From: an uncultured Oscillospiraceae bacterium
GTDB lineage: Bacteria > Bacillota > Clostridia > Oscillospirales > Oscillospiraceae
Assembly (NCBI GenBank): GCA_934589525.1
Contig: CAKTOB010000024.1
Location: 1 to 35,256, forward strand
DNA length: 35,256 bases
Direction: 5' to 3'
Shown piece by piece: positions 1 to 6,368 of this stretch. Position numbers and translations under genes: made by a program. Numbering within the stretch: the stretch's first letter is position 1; every line of letters starts with the position of its first letter. The notes beneath the pieces are model-generated. The model did not search any database and was not told the origin of the DNA. It worked only from the letters and a program-made list of their open reading frames with translations.

Positions 1-82
1 AATTGTCCAAGGTGTTATAGTTTGTCTTTACGTTATTCAATTTACAAGATGCAGCCGTTCTCGCTTGCGCTTGAACTTTTTT

Positions 83-111
83 ATAATACCACCGGATGAA
101 TCATTTGTCAA
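83..111 (-). promoter_or_regulatory. Promoter P2 of a tandem pair, firing leftwards
   Basis: On the minus strand a perfect -35 box TTGACA (106-111) is followed after 17 bp by -10 TATTAT (83-88). It belongs to a 41-bp block (81-121) repeated at 195-235 with about six mismatches. Two near-identical consensus promoters in series with AT-rich upstream tracts are typical of rRNA or other heavily expressed stable-RNA operons. The transcript would leave the window at its left edge, so the target gene is not visible. Confidence 0.75.
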
Positions 112-196
112 GAACTTTTTTGAAATTCTTTTTAATTTTTCATTTTTGTGGTCCGTTCAGCCGGTTCATTTTTGCACCCCGCTGAATAGCTCGGTT

Positions 197-225
197 ATAT
201 TACCACCGGAGCATCTATTTGTCAA
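197..225 (-). promoter_or_regulatory. Promoter P1 of a tandem pair, firing leftwards
   Basis: Minus-strand -35 TTGACA (220-225), 17-bp spacer, -10 TAATAT (197-202). It lies 114 bp upstream of the second promoter and shares with it the spacer end TCCGGTGG and the downstream AT-rich stretch. The rest of 1-311 holds no convincing gene: the short open frames there are AT-rich and lack ribosome sites. Confidence 0.75.
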
Positions 226-311
226 GAACTTTTTTCCAGATTTCACAGCTTTTTACCATTTCCCCCAGCCCACCGAAAATCAGTAGGCCGGGGGTGCTTG
301 GTTTTTGCTTC

Positions 312-1715
312 TTATGCGCAGAGTTTGGAGATTACCAGTGCGTAGATGCAAGCTGTTTTCAGCAGCTGGCTGATCCGTGCCCGCTCGTTGGCACCGTGGA
401 GCCGGGAGTCAAAATCATGTTCTCCCGCGCCAAAGGCCACGCCGCCGGGAATCTCATGGACATAGGTACCGCCGCCAATGGCCTCGCAGTAGCCTTTTCT
501 TCCGGTGAAGGTCTCGTAGGCAGAAAGAAGGGTCTTTACAAAGTCCGACTCCCCGTCTACCACGTGGGCCGGAAGCATATCCCCCTTGCATTCCCAGCCC
601 AGGCCGGCCATTTTTTCTTCCGTCACCCGGCAGAGGTTTTCCTGGGTGGCACACAGCGGGGCACGAGAATCAAAGCGGCCCTCAAAGCCGGTTTCCGTCA
701 GGCTCAGCAGGGTCAAGGACAGGGTCAGGGGGCCGGATTCCCGGTCTTCCATGGCAACGCCCAGAGCCGCTCCCCGGTTATCCCCGTAGGGGAAGAGGGC
801 GTGGAGGGCTTTTACGCAGTTTTCCGCGGCACCGCTTGCCAGGAGCAGCCGGGCCAGGGCCTGCAAAACCGCCGTAATGGCGTTTTTACCCTCATCCGGG
901 GTGGAAGCGTGGGCCTGGATGCCTGTTGCGATGAGCAGAACGGTGTCGCCATCCTGCCGGGCAGTCATGGCCACACCGGTCTCCCTGGCAGTCTCGCCAA
1001 GAATATCTTCCAGCTGCCGGAGTTCCGCATTTTGCAGCACCGCCTTGCAGTTGGCGGGCGCCACGTTGGTGCGAATACCGCCCTCGAGAGACAAAATCCG
1101 AACCCCGCTTCCCTGGGTTTTCTTCCAACGGGCGGAGAATTTGGGGGAATAATGGGCCTTTTCAATATTGGTCACCGGGAAATCCGCATCCGGGGACAGG
1201 GTGTAGGGAGCAAAGGGATGGGATTTATAATAGTATTCAATGTCCCGAGAGCCGGTTTCTTCATCGGTGCCCATAATGAGCCGGACATTTTTTGTCAGAG
1301 GCAGCCCCAGCTCCCGGACGCAGCGCATGGCCAGCAGCACCGCCACCAAGGGGCCCTTATCGTCATCTGTACCCCGACCGTAAATCAAGTCCCCATCCCG
1401 CACTAGAGTATAGGGGTCTGTATTCCAGCCGTCACCGGCCCCCACCACATCCAGGTGGGCCAGAACATGCAGTCCCTCGGGCTTGTCATTCAGGTCAGCG
1501 GTGCCCACATAGCCCTGGTGGTTTTCCGTGGCAAAGCCCCAGCTGTGGGCCAGGGCCAGGGCACGGTCCAGTGCCAGAGCGGGCCCCGGGCCAAAGGGCA
1601 TGCCGGGCTGGGGTTCTGCGCAGGTGGACTCCGCCGCAATGATGGGGGCCAGTGCCGCCACCAGCTCCTCCTCCCGGCCCTGCATCCATTGGGTGATTCT
1701 TTCTTCAACGTTCAT
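312..1715 (-). CDS. pepV: PepV-like M20 family metallodipeptidase
   Basis: This 467-residue protein is an M20 (peptidase V/carnosinase-type) dizinc aminopeptidase, expected to cut dipeptides with free N-termini in the cytoplasm. Visible family marks are the zinc-ligand segment AHLDVVGAGDGW near residue 87, GRGTDDDKGP near 113, the catalytic glutamates in GTDEETGSRD near 150, and a C-terminal GGGTYVHEIPGGVAFG segment carrying the last metal ligand. Length fits PepV (about 465-470 residues), so it looks intact. A GGGAGG ribosome site (1724-1729) lies 8 nt before the ATG. It is transcribed alone, divergent from the dnaD-like operon. Substrate choice among dipeptides, carnosine-like peptides or other M20 substrates cannot be read from sequence. 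Confidence 0.88.
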   Translation of the reverse strand: MNVEERITQWMQGREEELVAALAPIIAAESTCAEPQPGMPFGPGPALALDRALALAHSWGFATENHQGYVGTADLNDKPEGLHVLAHLDVVGAGDGWNTDPYTLVRDGDLIYGRGTDDDKGPLVAVLLAMRCVRELGLPLTKNVRLIMGTDEETGSRDIEYYYKSHPFAPYTLSPDADFPVTNIEKAHYSPKFSARWKKTQGSGVRILSLEGGIRTNVAPANCKAVLQNAELRQLEDILGETARETGVAMTARQDGDTVLLIATGIQAHASTPDEGKNAITAVLQALARLLLASGAAENCVKALHALFPYGDNRGAALGVAMEDRESGPLTLSLTLLSLTETGFEGRFDSRAPLCATQENLCRVTEEKMAGLGWECKGDMLPAHVVDGESDFVKTLLSAYETFTGRKGYCEAIGGGTYVHEIPGGVAFGAGEHDFDSRLHGANERARISQLLKTACIYALVISKLCA

Positions 1716-1743
1716 GGTGTATTCCTCCCGTTTTCTTTTCCTT

Positions 1744-1771
1744 ATTATACCGCAGGACCTTCAAAAAGCAA
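1744..1771 (-). promoter_or_regulatory. Putative pepV promoter
   Basis: Minus-strand -10 TATAAT (1744-1749) with a weaker -35 TTGCTT (1766-1771) at 16-bp spacing, about 30 bp upstream of the pepV start. Confidence 0.5.
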
Positions 1772-1798
1772 TCCGGTTTTTCCGGAAAAAGATAGCTT

Positions 1799-1827
1799 TT
1801 GACAATTTGCCTTTGAGTCTGTATAAT
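1799..1827 (+). promoter_or_regulatory. Consensus sigma-A promoter of the dnaD-dnaC operon
   Basis: TTGACA (1799-1804), 17-bp spacer and TATAAT (1822-1827), matching consensus at all twelve positions. It is followed by the ribosome site GAGGG (1851-1855) and the ATG at 1863. It is the only obvious promoter for the four-gene operon that follows. Confidence 0.85.
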
Positions 1828-1862
1828 AGTTCCCAAAAGCGGAGAAATTCGAGGGAATAACC

Positions 1863-2741
1863 ATGATTGCACAGACCATTACCCTTTCCGAAACGGATAT
1901 GCGCAAGCTTCTGGGGGCTGCCAGCCCCGAGGCGGCGCTGGTATACTTATATGTACAAAGCGGCAACGACCCGGCAAATGCGGAGCAGGAGCTATCCCTC
2001 AGCGGGGCCCGGGTATCCTGCGCCGCCGCCACCCTACGGCAGATGGGTCTTTGGCCGGAGGAACGGCCCATCCGGGTGGCCCCCGGGGAGCGGCCCGACT
2101 ACACCGAGCGGGACGTGGTCCAGGCCGTGGACACTGACAATTCCTTCCGGGCCCTTTACGGCGAGGTCCAGCGGCTTCTGGGTCGGGCGCTGAATATTGA
2201 GGAGCTGAAAATCCTTCTGGGCTTTGTGCGGTATCTCAACATGCCCGGAGAAGTCATTCAGATGCTCATTTGCTATTGCAAGGACCGGGCCCGCCGCCGA
2301 GGCAGCAGCCGGAATCCCAGCCTGCGGACCATTGAAAAAGAGGCCTACGCCTGGGCCGAGCGGGGCATTGACAGCATTGAAGAGGCCTCGGCCTTTATCC
2401 AGTCCCAGAATGTCCGGGCCTCCCGGCTTTCCCAGCTGATGAACGCATTGCAGATCCGGGGCCGGAATCTGACCCCGGCGGAGGAGCGCTACGCCATAAG
2501 CTGGCTGGAAATGGGCTTTGACAACGAAGCCATTTCCATGGCCTATGAGCGGACGTGCCTGAATACCGGCGGGCTCAACTGGGCCTACATGAATAAAATT
2601 TTGCAGCGCTGGCACGGTCAGGGGCTGCACACCGCCCAGGCGGTACAGACCGGGGACAAAAAGGCAGACCCCCGGGCCGAGCGCCGTCCTCTGGACGCAG
2701 ACGAGGCGGCCGCCATCAGAAAAATGTTTCAGGAGGGATAA
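1863..2741 (+). CDS. DnaD domain replication-initiation protein
   Basis: This 292-residue protein resembles Firmicutes DnaD/DnaB primosomal proteins, which remodel DNA at the origin and help load the replicative helicase. The N-terminal 100 residues look like a winged-helix domain (TLSETDMRKLLG and the following helices). Residues about 120-195 match the DnaD/DnaB_2 core, with LNMPGEVIQMLICYCKD and the tail motif AYAWAERGIDSIEEA. A second partial DnaD-like unit follows at about 205-260 (YAISWLEMGFDNEAISMAYE). It sits 3 bp before the DnaC-like ATPase gene, a classic helicase-loader pairing. It could be a chromosomal or an ancient phage-derived primosome pair; the adjacent housekeeping genes favour a chromosomal one. 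Confidence 0.85.
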   Translation: MIAQTITLSETDMRKLLGAASPEAALVYLYVQSGNDPANAEQELSLSGARVSCAAATLRQMGLWPEERPIRVAPGERPDYTERDVVQAVDTDNSFRALYGEVQRLLGRALNIEELKILLGFVRYLNMPGEVIQMLICYCKDRARRRGSSRNPSLRTIEKEAYAWAERGIDSIEEASAFIQSQNVRASRLSQLMNALQIRGRNLTPAEERYAISWLEMGFDNEAISMAYERTCLNTGGLNWAYMNKILQRWHGQGLHTAQAVQTGDKKADPRAERRPLDADEAAAIRKMFQEG

Positions 2742-2744
2742 ACC

Positions 2745-3731
2745 ATGGGATACAGTGCGGAAGTGGTGCTCCGGGCCAGAGCCCGGCTTGCCCAGGCCAA
2801 GGAGGACCGGGAGTCCGAAAACCGGCAGCATCTGGCCCTTGCCTATGCCCAGGTGCCTCGGCTTCGTGAAATCGACCGGCAGCTGCGCATGACCATGGCC
2901 CATGCTGCCAGAGCCGCATTTCAGGCCGGGTCTGACGGCCAGCAGGAGCTGCGGCAGGCCCGGGAACAAAATCTGGCCCTACAGCGGGAGCGGGAGGAGC
3001 TGTGTCTTGCAAACTTCGAGGAGGGCTTTCTGGATGACTCCCCCATTTGCGACAAGTGCGGAGGCAGCGGCTATATCGGCTCTACCATGTGCGAATGCCT
3101 TCGGGAGCTTTGCCGTCAGGAGCAAAAGAAAGAGGTCTCCATCCTCTCCGGCAGCCGGGACAGCTTCGGCTCTTTCCGGCTGGACTATTATCCGGACCGG
3201 GTAGACCCCAATTACGGCGTCAGCCCCCGGACCATTATGGAAAAGAATCTCCGGGACTGCAAAACCTATGCGGTGTTCTTTTCGGAAAAATCCGAAAGCC
3301 TGCTGCTCTCTGGCAATCCAGGCTTGGGCAAAACCTTCTTGTCCGCCTGCATCGCCCGGACAGTGGCAGACCGGGGCTACTCCGTGGCCTATGAGACCGC
3401 GGGGCACCTGTTTACCAAAATGGAGCGGGCAAAATTCGGCGGGGACGAGGAATGCCGCCGGGAGTGCGAAAACTTTACCCGGTGCGACCTGCTGATCTTG
3501 GACGATCTGGGTACGGAAATGCCCGGACAGTTTACAAACGTGGCCCTCTACAGCCTGATCAACGACCGCCTTCTGGCGGGGAAGCCCACCATCATTTCCA
3601 CAAACCTGACCACAGACGACATCGGAAAACGCTACACCCCCCAAATCGCATCCCGGCTCCGGGGCAGCTATCGCCGGGTGCCCTTTGTGGGCGATGATAT
3701 TCGAATGCTGAAAAACGGAGGAATGGTATGA
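2745..3731 (+). CDS. DnaC/DnaI-like helicase loader AAA+ ATPase
   Basis: A 328-residue AAA+ ATPase of the DnaC/DnaI family, which loads replicative helicase onto DNA together with DnaD-type proteins. The N-terminal 90 residues are charged and helical. A Cys-rich zinc-binding knuckle follows at about 102-117 (CDKCGGSGYIG, then CEC), typical of DnaI-like loaders. Walker A GNPGLGKT is near residue 190 and Walker B LLILDDLG ends near 254. The sensor region IISTNLTTDDI and the arginine-finger region SRLRGSYRRV follow. The gene is coupled to the DnaD-like gene upstream (3-bp gap) and overlaps the HAD gene downstream by 4 bp, so all are one transcript. Confidence 0.87.
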   Translation: MGYSAEVVLRARARLAQAKEDRESENRQHLALAYAQVPRLREIDRQLRMTMAHAARAAFQAGSDGQQELRQAREQNLALQREREELCLANFEEGFLDDSPICDKCGGSGYIGSTMCECLRELCRQEQKKEVSILSGSRDSFGSFRLDYYPDRVDPNYGVSPRTIMEKNLRDCKTYAVFFSEKSESLLLSGNPGLGKTFLSACIARTVADRGYSVAYETAGHLFTKMERAKFGGDEECRRECENFTRCDLLILDDLGTEMPGQFTNVALYSLINDRLLAGKPTIISTNLTTDDIGKRYTPQIASRLRGSYRRVPFVGDDIRMLKNGGMV

Positions 3732-4357
3732 AAACTGGAATTTTATTTGATTTGGACGGCACCCTGCTGAACACCCTGGAGGATTTGATGGACGCTACCA
3801 ACCGCAGCCTGGCCCTCTTTGGCTACCCCCAGAGGAGTTTGGAAGAAGTGCGCCGCTTCGTAGGAAACGGGGCCGGACGGCTTATGGCCCAGGCGGTGCC
3901 GGAGGGGGCAGACCCGGCCCCTGTATTGGCGGCGTTCCAGGCGGATTATCCGGAGCACTGCCAGGTAAAAACCGCCCCCTACCCGGGCATTCTGGAGGCT
4001 CTGGCCGCCCTTGCGGAAAAATATCCCATTGCCATTGTGTCCAATAAGCCGGATGCGGCGGTAAAGCCCCTGTGTGCGGAGTATTTCCCTGGGGTCTTTG
4101 CCCTGGGTGAAACCAAGGATTGCCCCCGGAAGCCCGCCCCCCAGATGATCGAGAAGGCCATGAAGGCCGTGGGCGCAGACCGCTGCATTTACGTCGGGGA
4201 CAGTGAGGTAGACGTGCTGACGGCCCAAAACGCCGGTGTTCCCTGCCTCAGCGTTCTCTGGGGCTTCCGGACGGAAGCGGAAATCGGCGGCAGCCGGTAC
4301 TGCCACCGGGTTTCCCAGCTGGTGCCCATGCTGGAAGAGATGGCGGAGGCCCTTTAA
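3728..4357 (+). CDS. gph: HAD phosphatase, phosphoglycolate phosphatase-like
   Basis: A 209-residue HAD subfamily IA hydrolase. Motif I is FDLDGTLLN with nucleophile and acid Asp8 and Asp10. Motif II is IVSNKP, the Lys lies in the segment DCPRKPAPQM, and motif IV is YVGDSEVDV. The alpha-helical cap (residues about 15-80) is that of Gph/PgmB-like enzymes. The likely reaction is dephosphorylation of 2-phosphoglycolate or a related small phosphoester. It overlaps the ATPase stop by ATGA and shares a TAATG junction with the following nucleotidase, indicating translational coupling. The specific substrate is family inference only. Confidence 0.82.
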   Translation: MKTGILFDLDGTLLNTLEDLMDATNRSLALFGYPQRSLEEVRRFVGNGAGRLMAQAVPEGADPAPVLAAFQADYPEHCQVKTAPYPGILEALAALAEKYPIAIVSNKPDAAVKPLCAEYFPGVFALGETKDCPRKPAPQMIEKAMKAVGADRCIYVGDSEVDVLTAQNAGVPCLSVLWGFRTEAEIGGSRYCHRVSQLVPMLEEMAEAL

Positions 4358-4941
4358 TGGCCAACGAGTTCTATGCCTTTCTGGGCAGAATGCGCTATAT
4401 CACCCGCTGGGGGCTGATGCGCAACACCTTTTCGGAAAATTTGCAGGAGCATAGCCACCAGGTGGCCATTCTGGCCCATGCCCTGGCTCTCATCCGCCGG
4501 GAGATTCTCCAGCTCCCCGGCCCTGACCCGGAGCAGTGCGCCGTGGCGGCTCTGTATCACGATGCCGCGGAAATTCTCACCGGCGACCTGCCCACCCCCA
4601 TCAAGTATTACTCCCCGGAGCTTCGTCAGGCTTACCGGACGGTGGAGGACGCGGCGGGGGAAAAGCTGCTCTCCATGCTCCCCCCGGCCCTGCGGGAGAG
4701 TTATCGGGACTATGTTCTGGAACAAAACGAGGCGGTAAACCCCATCGTCAAGGCCGCGGACAAACTGGCGGCCTACATCAAGTGCCTGGAAGAACTGAAA
4801 GCCGGGAATCAGGAGTTTTCCACAGCTTCTGCACAGACTCTGGCCGCCCTGGAACGAGCAAACCGGGAAGAAGTGACCTGGTTCCTGGAAAATTGCCTGG
4901 AACCCTTTACCAGAAATCTGGATCAGTTGGAAAAGCCTTGA
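4357..4941 (+). CDS. yfbR: YfbR-like HD-domain 5'-deoxynucleotidase
   Basis: A 194-residue HD-superfamily phosphohydrolase closely resembling E. coli YfbR, which dephosphorylates deoxyribonucleoside 5'-monophosphates. Conserved elements are visible at matching positions: RW at 17-18, the metal-binding EHSHQ (His32), YHDAAE (His68-Asp69, Glu72), TGD (Asp77) and the late Asp in VKAADKLAAY (Asp135). Length fits the family. Its start codon overlaps the stop of the HAD gene. The -35 box of the following tRNA promoter lies over its stop codon. A nucleotide-salvage role beside replication-loading genes is plausible; the operon link itself is seen, the physiological link is inferred. Confidence 0.88.
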   Translation: MANEFYAFLGRMRYITRWGLMRNTFSENLQEHSHQVAILAHALALIRREILQLPGPDPEQCAVAALYHDAAEILTGDLPTPIKYYSPELRQAYRTVEDAAGEKLLSMLPPALRESYRDYVLEQNEAVNPIVKAADKLAAYIKCLEELKAGNQEFSTASAQTLAALERANREEVTWFLENCLEPFTRNLDQLEKP

Positions 4942-4967
4942 CAAATCCGGTGGGATTGTGATATGAT
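4938..4967 (+). promoter_or_regulatory. Promoter of tRNA-Leu
   Basis: TTGACA (4938-4943), 18-bp spacer, TATGAT (4962-4967). The -35 box overlaps the yfbR stop codon. Downstream, GGTGGGAT (4949-4956) and ATCCCACC (4990-4997) form an inverted repeat spanning the start site, of unknown role. Confidence 0.7.
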
Positions 4968-5006
4968 TTCTCTCGGATTTAAAAACACGATCCCACCGCC
5001 AACTAT

Positions 5007-5094
5007 GCCGTTGTGGTGGAATAGGTAGACACCCGAGACTTAAAATCTCGTTCTGGTTTCCAGAGTACCGGTTCGAGCCCGGTCAGCGGCACCA
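5007..5094 (+). tRNA. tRNA-Leu (anticodon UAA)
   Basis: The acceptor stem GCCGTTG (5007-5013) pairs with CAGCGGC (5084-5090). The anticodon stem CGAGA/TCTCG encloses loop CTTAAAA, giving anticodon TAA. A long variable arm (about 5049-5066) marks a class II leucine tRNA. The T arm ACCGG-TTCGAGC-CCGGT is canonical, and CCA is encoded at 5092-5094. It is an intact gene with its own promoter and a strong terminator. Its 3' part is the repeated unit found three more times in the next 13 kb, so it served as an integration target. Confidence 0.96.
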
Positions 5095-5130
5095 TCTGAA
5101 ATCTCAGAGCAGTTTTTCTGCTCTGAGATT
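5038..5130 (+). repeat. att-like repeat, copy 1 (tRNA 3' end plus terminator)
   Basis: Bases 5038-5094 match 16026-16082 with a single mismatch (5070/16058). Bases 5073-5130, which include the tRNA 3' end and its terminator hairpin, match 16232-16289 with about two or three mismatches. The tail GCCCGGTCAGCGGCACCA also recurs at 17972-17989. Duplication of a tRNA 3' end is the signature of tyrosine-recombinase integration. Confidence 0.85.
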
Positions 5131-5133
5131 TTT
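5099..5133 (+). terminator. Intrinsic terminator of tRNA-Leu
   Basis: A 14-bp perfect stem, AAATCTCAGAGCAG (5099-5112) with CTGCTCTGAGATTT (5118-5131), has a TTTTT loop and ends in a short T run. The integrase remnant on the opposite strand ends inside it. Confidence 0.85.
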
Positions 5134-5287
5134 ACATTTCGGGTAGGATTGCGATGATGGCATTGGCAGAAGACAGCTTGTTGTTTTCGTCCAAATGGGT
5201 GTGGATATTCGCTGTCGTTCCGATTGTGCTGTGACCAAGCCATGCCTGCAGTTTGTACATCTGGAATAATTTGGTGAAATATTGACA
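5132..5287 (-). pseudogene. C-terminal remnant of a tyrosine-family integrase
   Basis: Read on the minus strand, this stretch gives about 50 codons ending in TAA at 5134-5132. It contains YKLQAWLGHSTIGTTANI, then HTHLDENNKL, the conserved C-terminal box of phage-type tyrosine integrases. The LGH box-II residues remain. The nucleophile position, normally Tyr in I-Y-T-H-L, is His here (codon at 5201-5203). Everything upstream, including the core-binding domain and the catalytic Arg region, is missing, because at about 5288 the sequence changes to the terminator of treR. Its place directly beside the tRNA 3' end is where an integrase normally sits. Confidence 0.8.
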
Positions 5288-5288
5288 T

Positions 5289-5325
5289 AAAAAACGCCTC
5301 TGGCGAAGAAAAGCCAGAGGCGTTT
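5289..5325 (-). terminator. Terminator of treR
   Basis: A 13-bp perfect stem, AAACGCCTCTGGC (5292-5304) with GCCAGAGGCGTTT (5313-5325), has an 8-nt loop. On the minus strand it is followed by a T run (A tract at 5288-5294). It starts 6 bp after the treR stop. Confidence 0.9.
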
Positions 5326-5330
5326 ATTTG

Positions 5331-6071
5331 TTAAGTTGCTGCTTTCTTTCGGGTAGCAGTATCGTGGAAGGAAAAGTATTCCGGCTGATGCCGGGACTGG
5401 GTATATTCGAACATCACGCCGTCAGAATTAAAGGTATTGCTGGTCACCACAGCCAGGCAGTTATAACCGTCCATAAAGATCAGTTCCCGATCCTGGGGTG
5501 TGGCCTTTTCTACCGTAATTTTTCGCTTACTGGTGACAATCTGCATCTTTAATTCCTGTTCCAGGTAAGTGTAGATGGAGTTTTCTGCGATTTCTTTTGT
5601 CAAACCGGGAACAGCGGATTTCAGGAAATAGTTAACGTCCAAAATCAGGGGCTTGTCATCCACGCTGCGGACACGGCAGATATGAAGTACTTCACTGCCT
5701 ACAGGAAAGCTGCTTTCCCGGGACAGGGACTCATCAACGGTAATTGTTTCGTAAACAACTACTTTTGTGCAATAGGTCATCCGGTTTCTGGCAGCGGTTT
5801 CCCGGAAGGATTCAATGCCGCCGACGGTAAAATTGGTTTTTTCCGAGGGCTGAAAAATTACCTGCACACCCTTACCGTGGACAGCCTGAACATAACCGTC
5901 CTCCACTAGTCCGGCAATGGCCCGGCGGATAGTATTGCGGGAGCAGTCATAAATTCCAATCAGATTATTTTCAGAGGGAAGGAGTTCGCTATACAAATAA
6001 TCTCCCTGCTCCACATGATACTTTAAATCTCTGTAGATTTCTTTAAATTTGGACTTCGTCAAAGGCACCAC
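5331..6071 (-). CDS. treR: TreR-like GntR/UTRA trehalose operon repressor
   Basis: A 246-residue GntR-family repressor. Residues 1-70 form the winged helix (LLPSENNLIGIYDCSRNTIR, then GKGVQV). Residues about 90-235 form a UTRA effector domain. The segment LTKEIAENSIYTYLEQEL and the C-terminal YTQSRH closely follow B. subtilis TreR, whose ligand is trehalose-6-phosphate. It is divergent from treB, and palindromes over the treB promoter are likely targets. The reading frame opens with GTG at 6071. However, AAGGTGG lies about 5 nt before a TTG at 6062, and TreR proteins align from about there, so a 243-residue product from TTG is a real alternative. Confidence 0.88.
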   Translation of the reverse strand: MVPLTKSKFKEIYRDLKYHVEQGDYLYSELLPSENNLIGIYDCSRNTIRRAIAGLVEDGYVQAVHGKGVQVIFQPSEKTNFTVGGIESFRETAARNRMTYCTKVVVYETITVDESLSRESSFPVGSEVLHICRVRSVDDKPLILDVNYFLKSAVPGLTKEIAENSIYTYLEQELKMQIVTSKRKITVEKATPQDRELIFMDGYNCLAVVTSNTFNSDGVMFEYTQSRHQPEYFSFHDTATRKKAAT

Positions 6072-6277
6072 CTTCTTAATCTTGTTTGAACATCGAATAG
6101 TATATCGGAAGTATCCGTAAAAATCAAGTGTACAAATCAGCGAATAAAGGAAACAATTACAAGCAGATGCGAATCGTCTAAAGAATCTGTGATGGTAATA
6201 ATGAACAAAACGTAAATATCGGTTTTGTATATTGTTACAAAATATGTATTTATGGGAAATAACTTACTATTTCTTTG

Positions 6278-6306
6278 TTGACTTGTTCAAACAAGTGTGA
6301 TATAAA
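6278..6306 (+). promoter_or_regulatory. treB promoter
   Basis: TTGACT (6278-6283), 17-bp spacer, TATAAA (6301-6306). An AGGAGG ribosome site (6353-6358) precedes the treB ATG by 10 nt. The core promoter is overlapped by operator 1. Confidence 0.8.
6281..6296. promoter_or_regulatory. TreR operator 1 (predicted)
   Basis: A perfect inverted repeat, ACTTGT-TCAA-ACAAGT, covering the end of the -35 box and the promoter spacer. It shares its core with operator 2, whose centre is 39 bp further downstream. A bound repressor here would exclude RNA polymerase. Confidence 0.75.
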
Positions 6307-6317
6307 GATGCCACAAG

Positions 6318-6337
6318 GAACTTGTTCAGACAAGTTC
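6318..6337. promoter_or_regulatory. TreR operator 2 (predicted)
   Basis: An inverted repeat with perfect 8-bp arms, GAACTTGT (6318-6325) and ACAAGTTC (6330-6337), around TCAG. It lies just after the expected transcription start of treB. A weaker related half-site, CTTGTTTGAACA (6081-6092), lies just upstream of treR and may allow autoregulation. Confidence 0.75.
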
Positions 6338-6368
6338 AAAATAAAAATATACAGGAGGAACCACAATT

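Noticed and set aside
312..1406. Plus-strand open frames opposite pepV
   Set aside because: They are antisense frames of a GC-rich gene. The minus strand carries clear M20 peptidase motifs and a good start site.
1863..3731. A prophage replication module
   Set aside because: A DnaD/DnaC-like pair can be phage-borne, but the genes are operon-coupled to gph- and yfbR-like housekeeping genes and no phage genes are nearby.
5040..5288. An 82-codon open frame on the minus strand covering the tRNA and the integrase remnant
   Set aside because: It is antisense to tRNA-Leu (ending ADRARTGTLETRTRF) and in a different frame from the integrase-like reading. The same tail appears antisense to repeat copy 2, which shows it is a by-product of the tRNA sequence.
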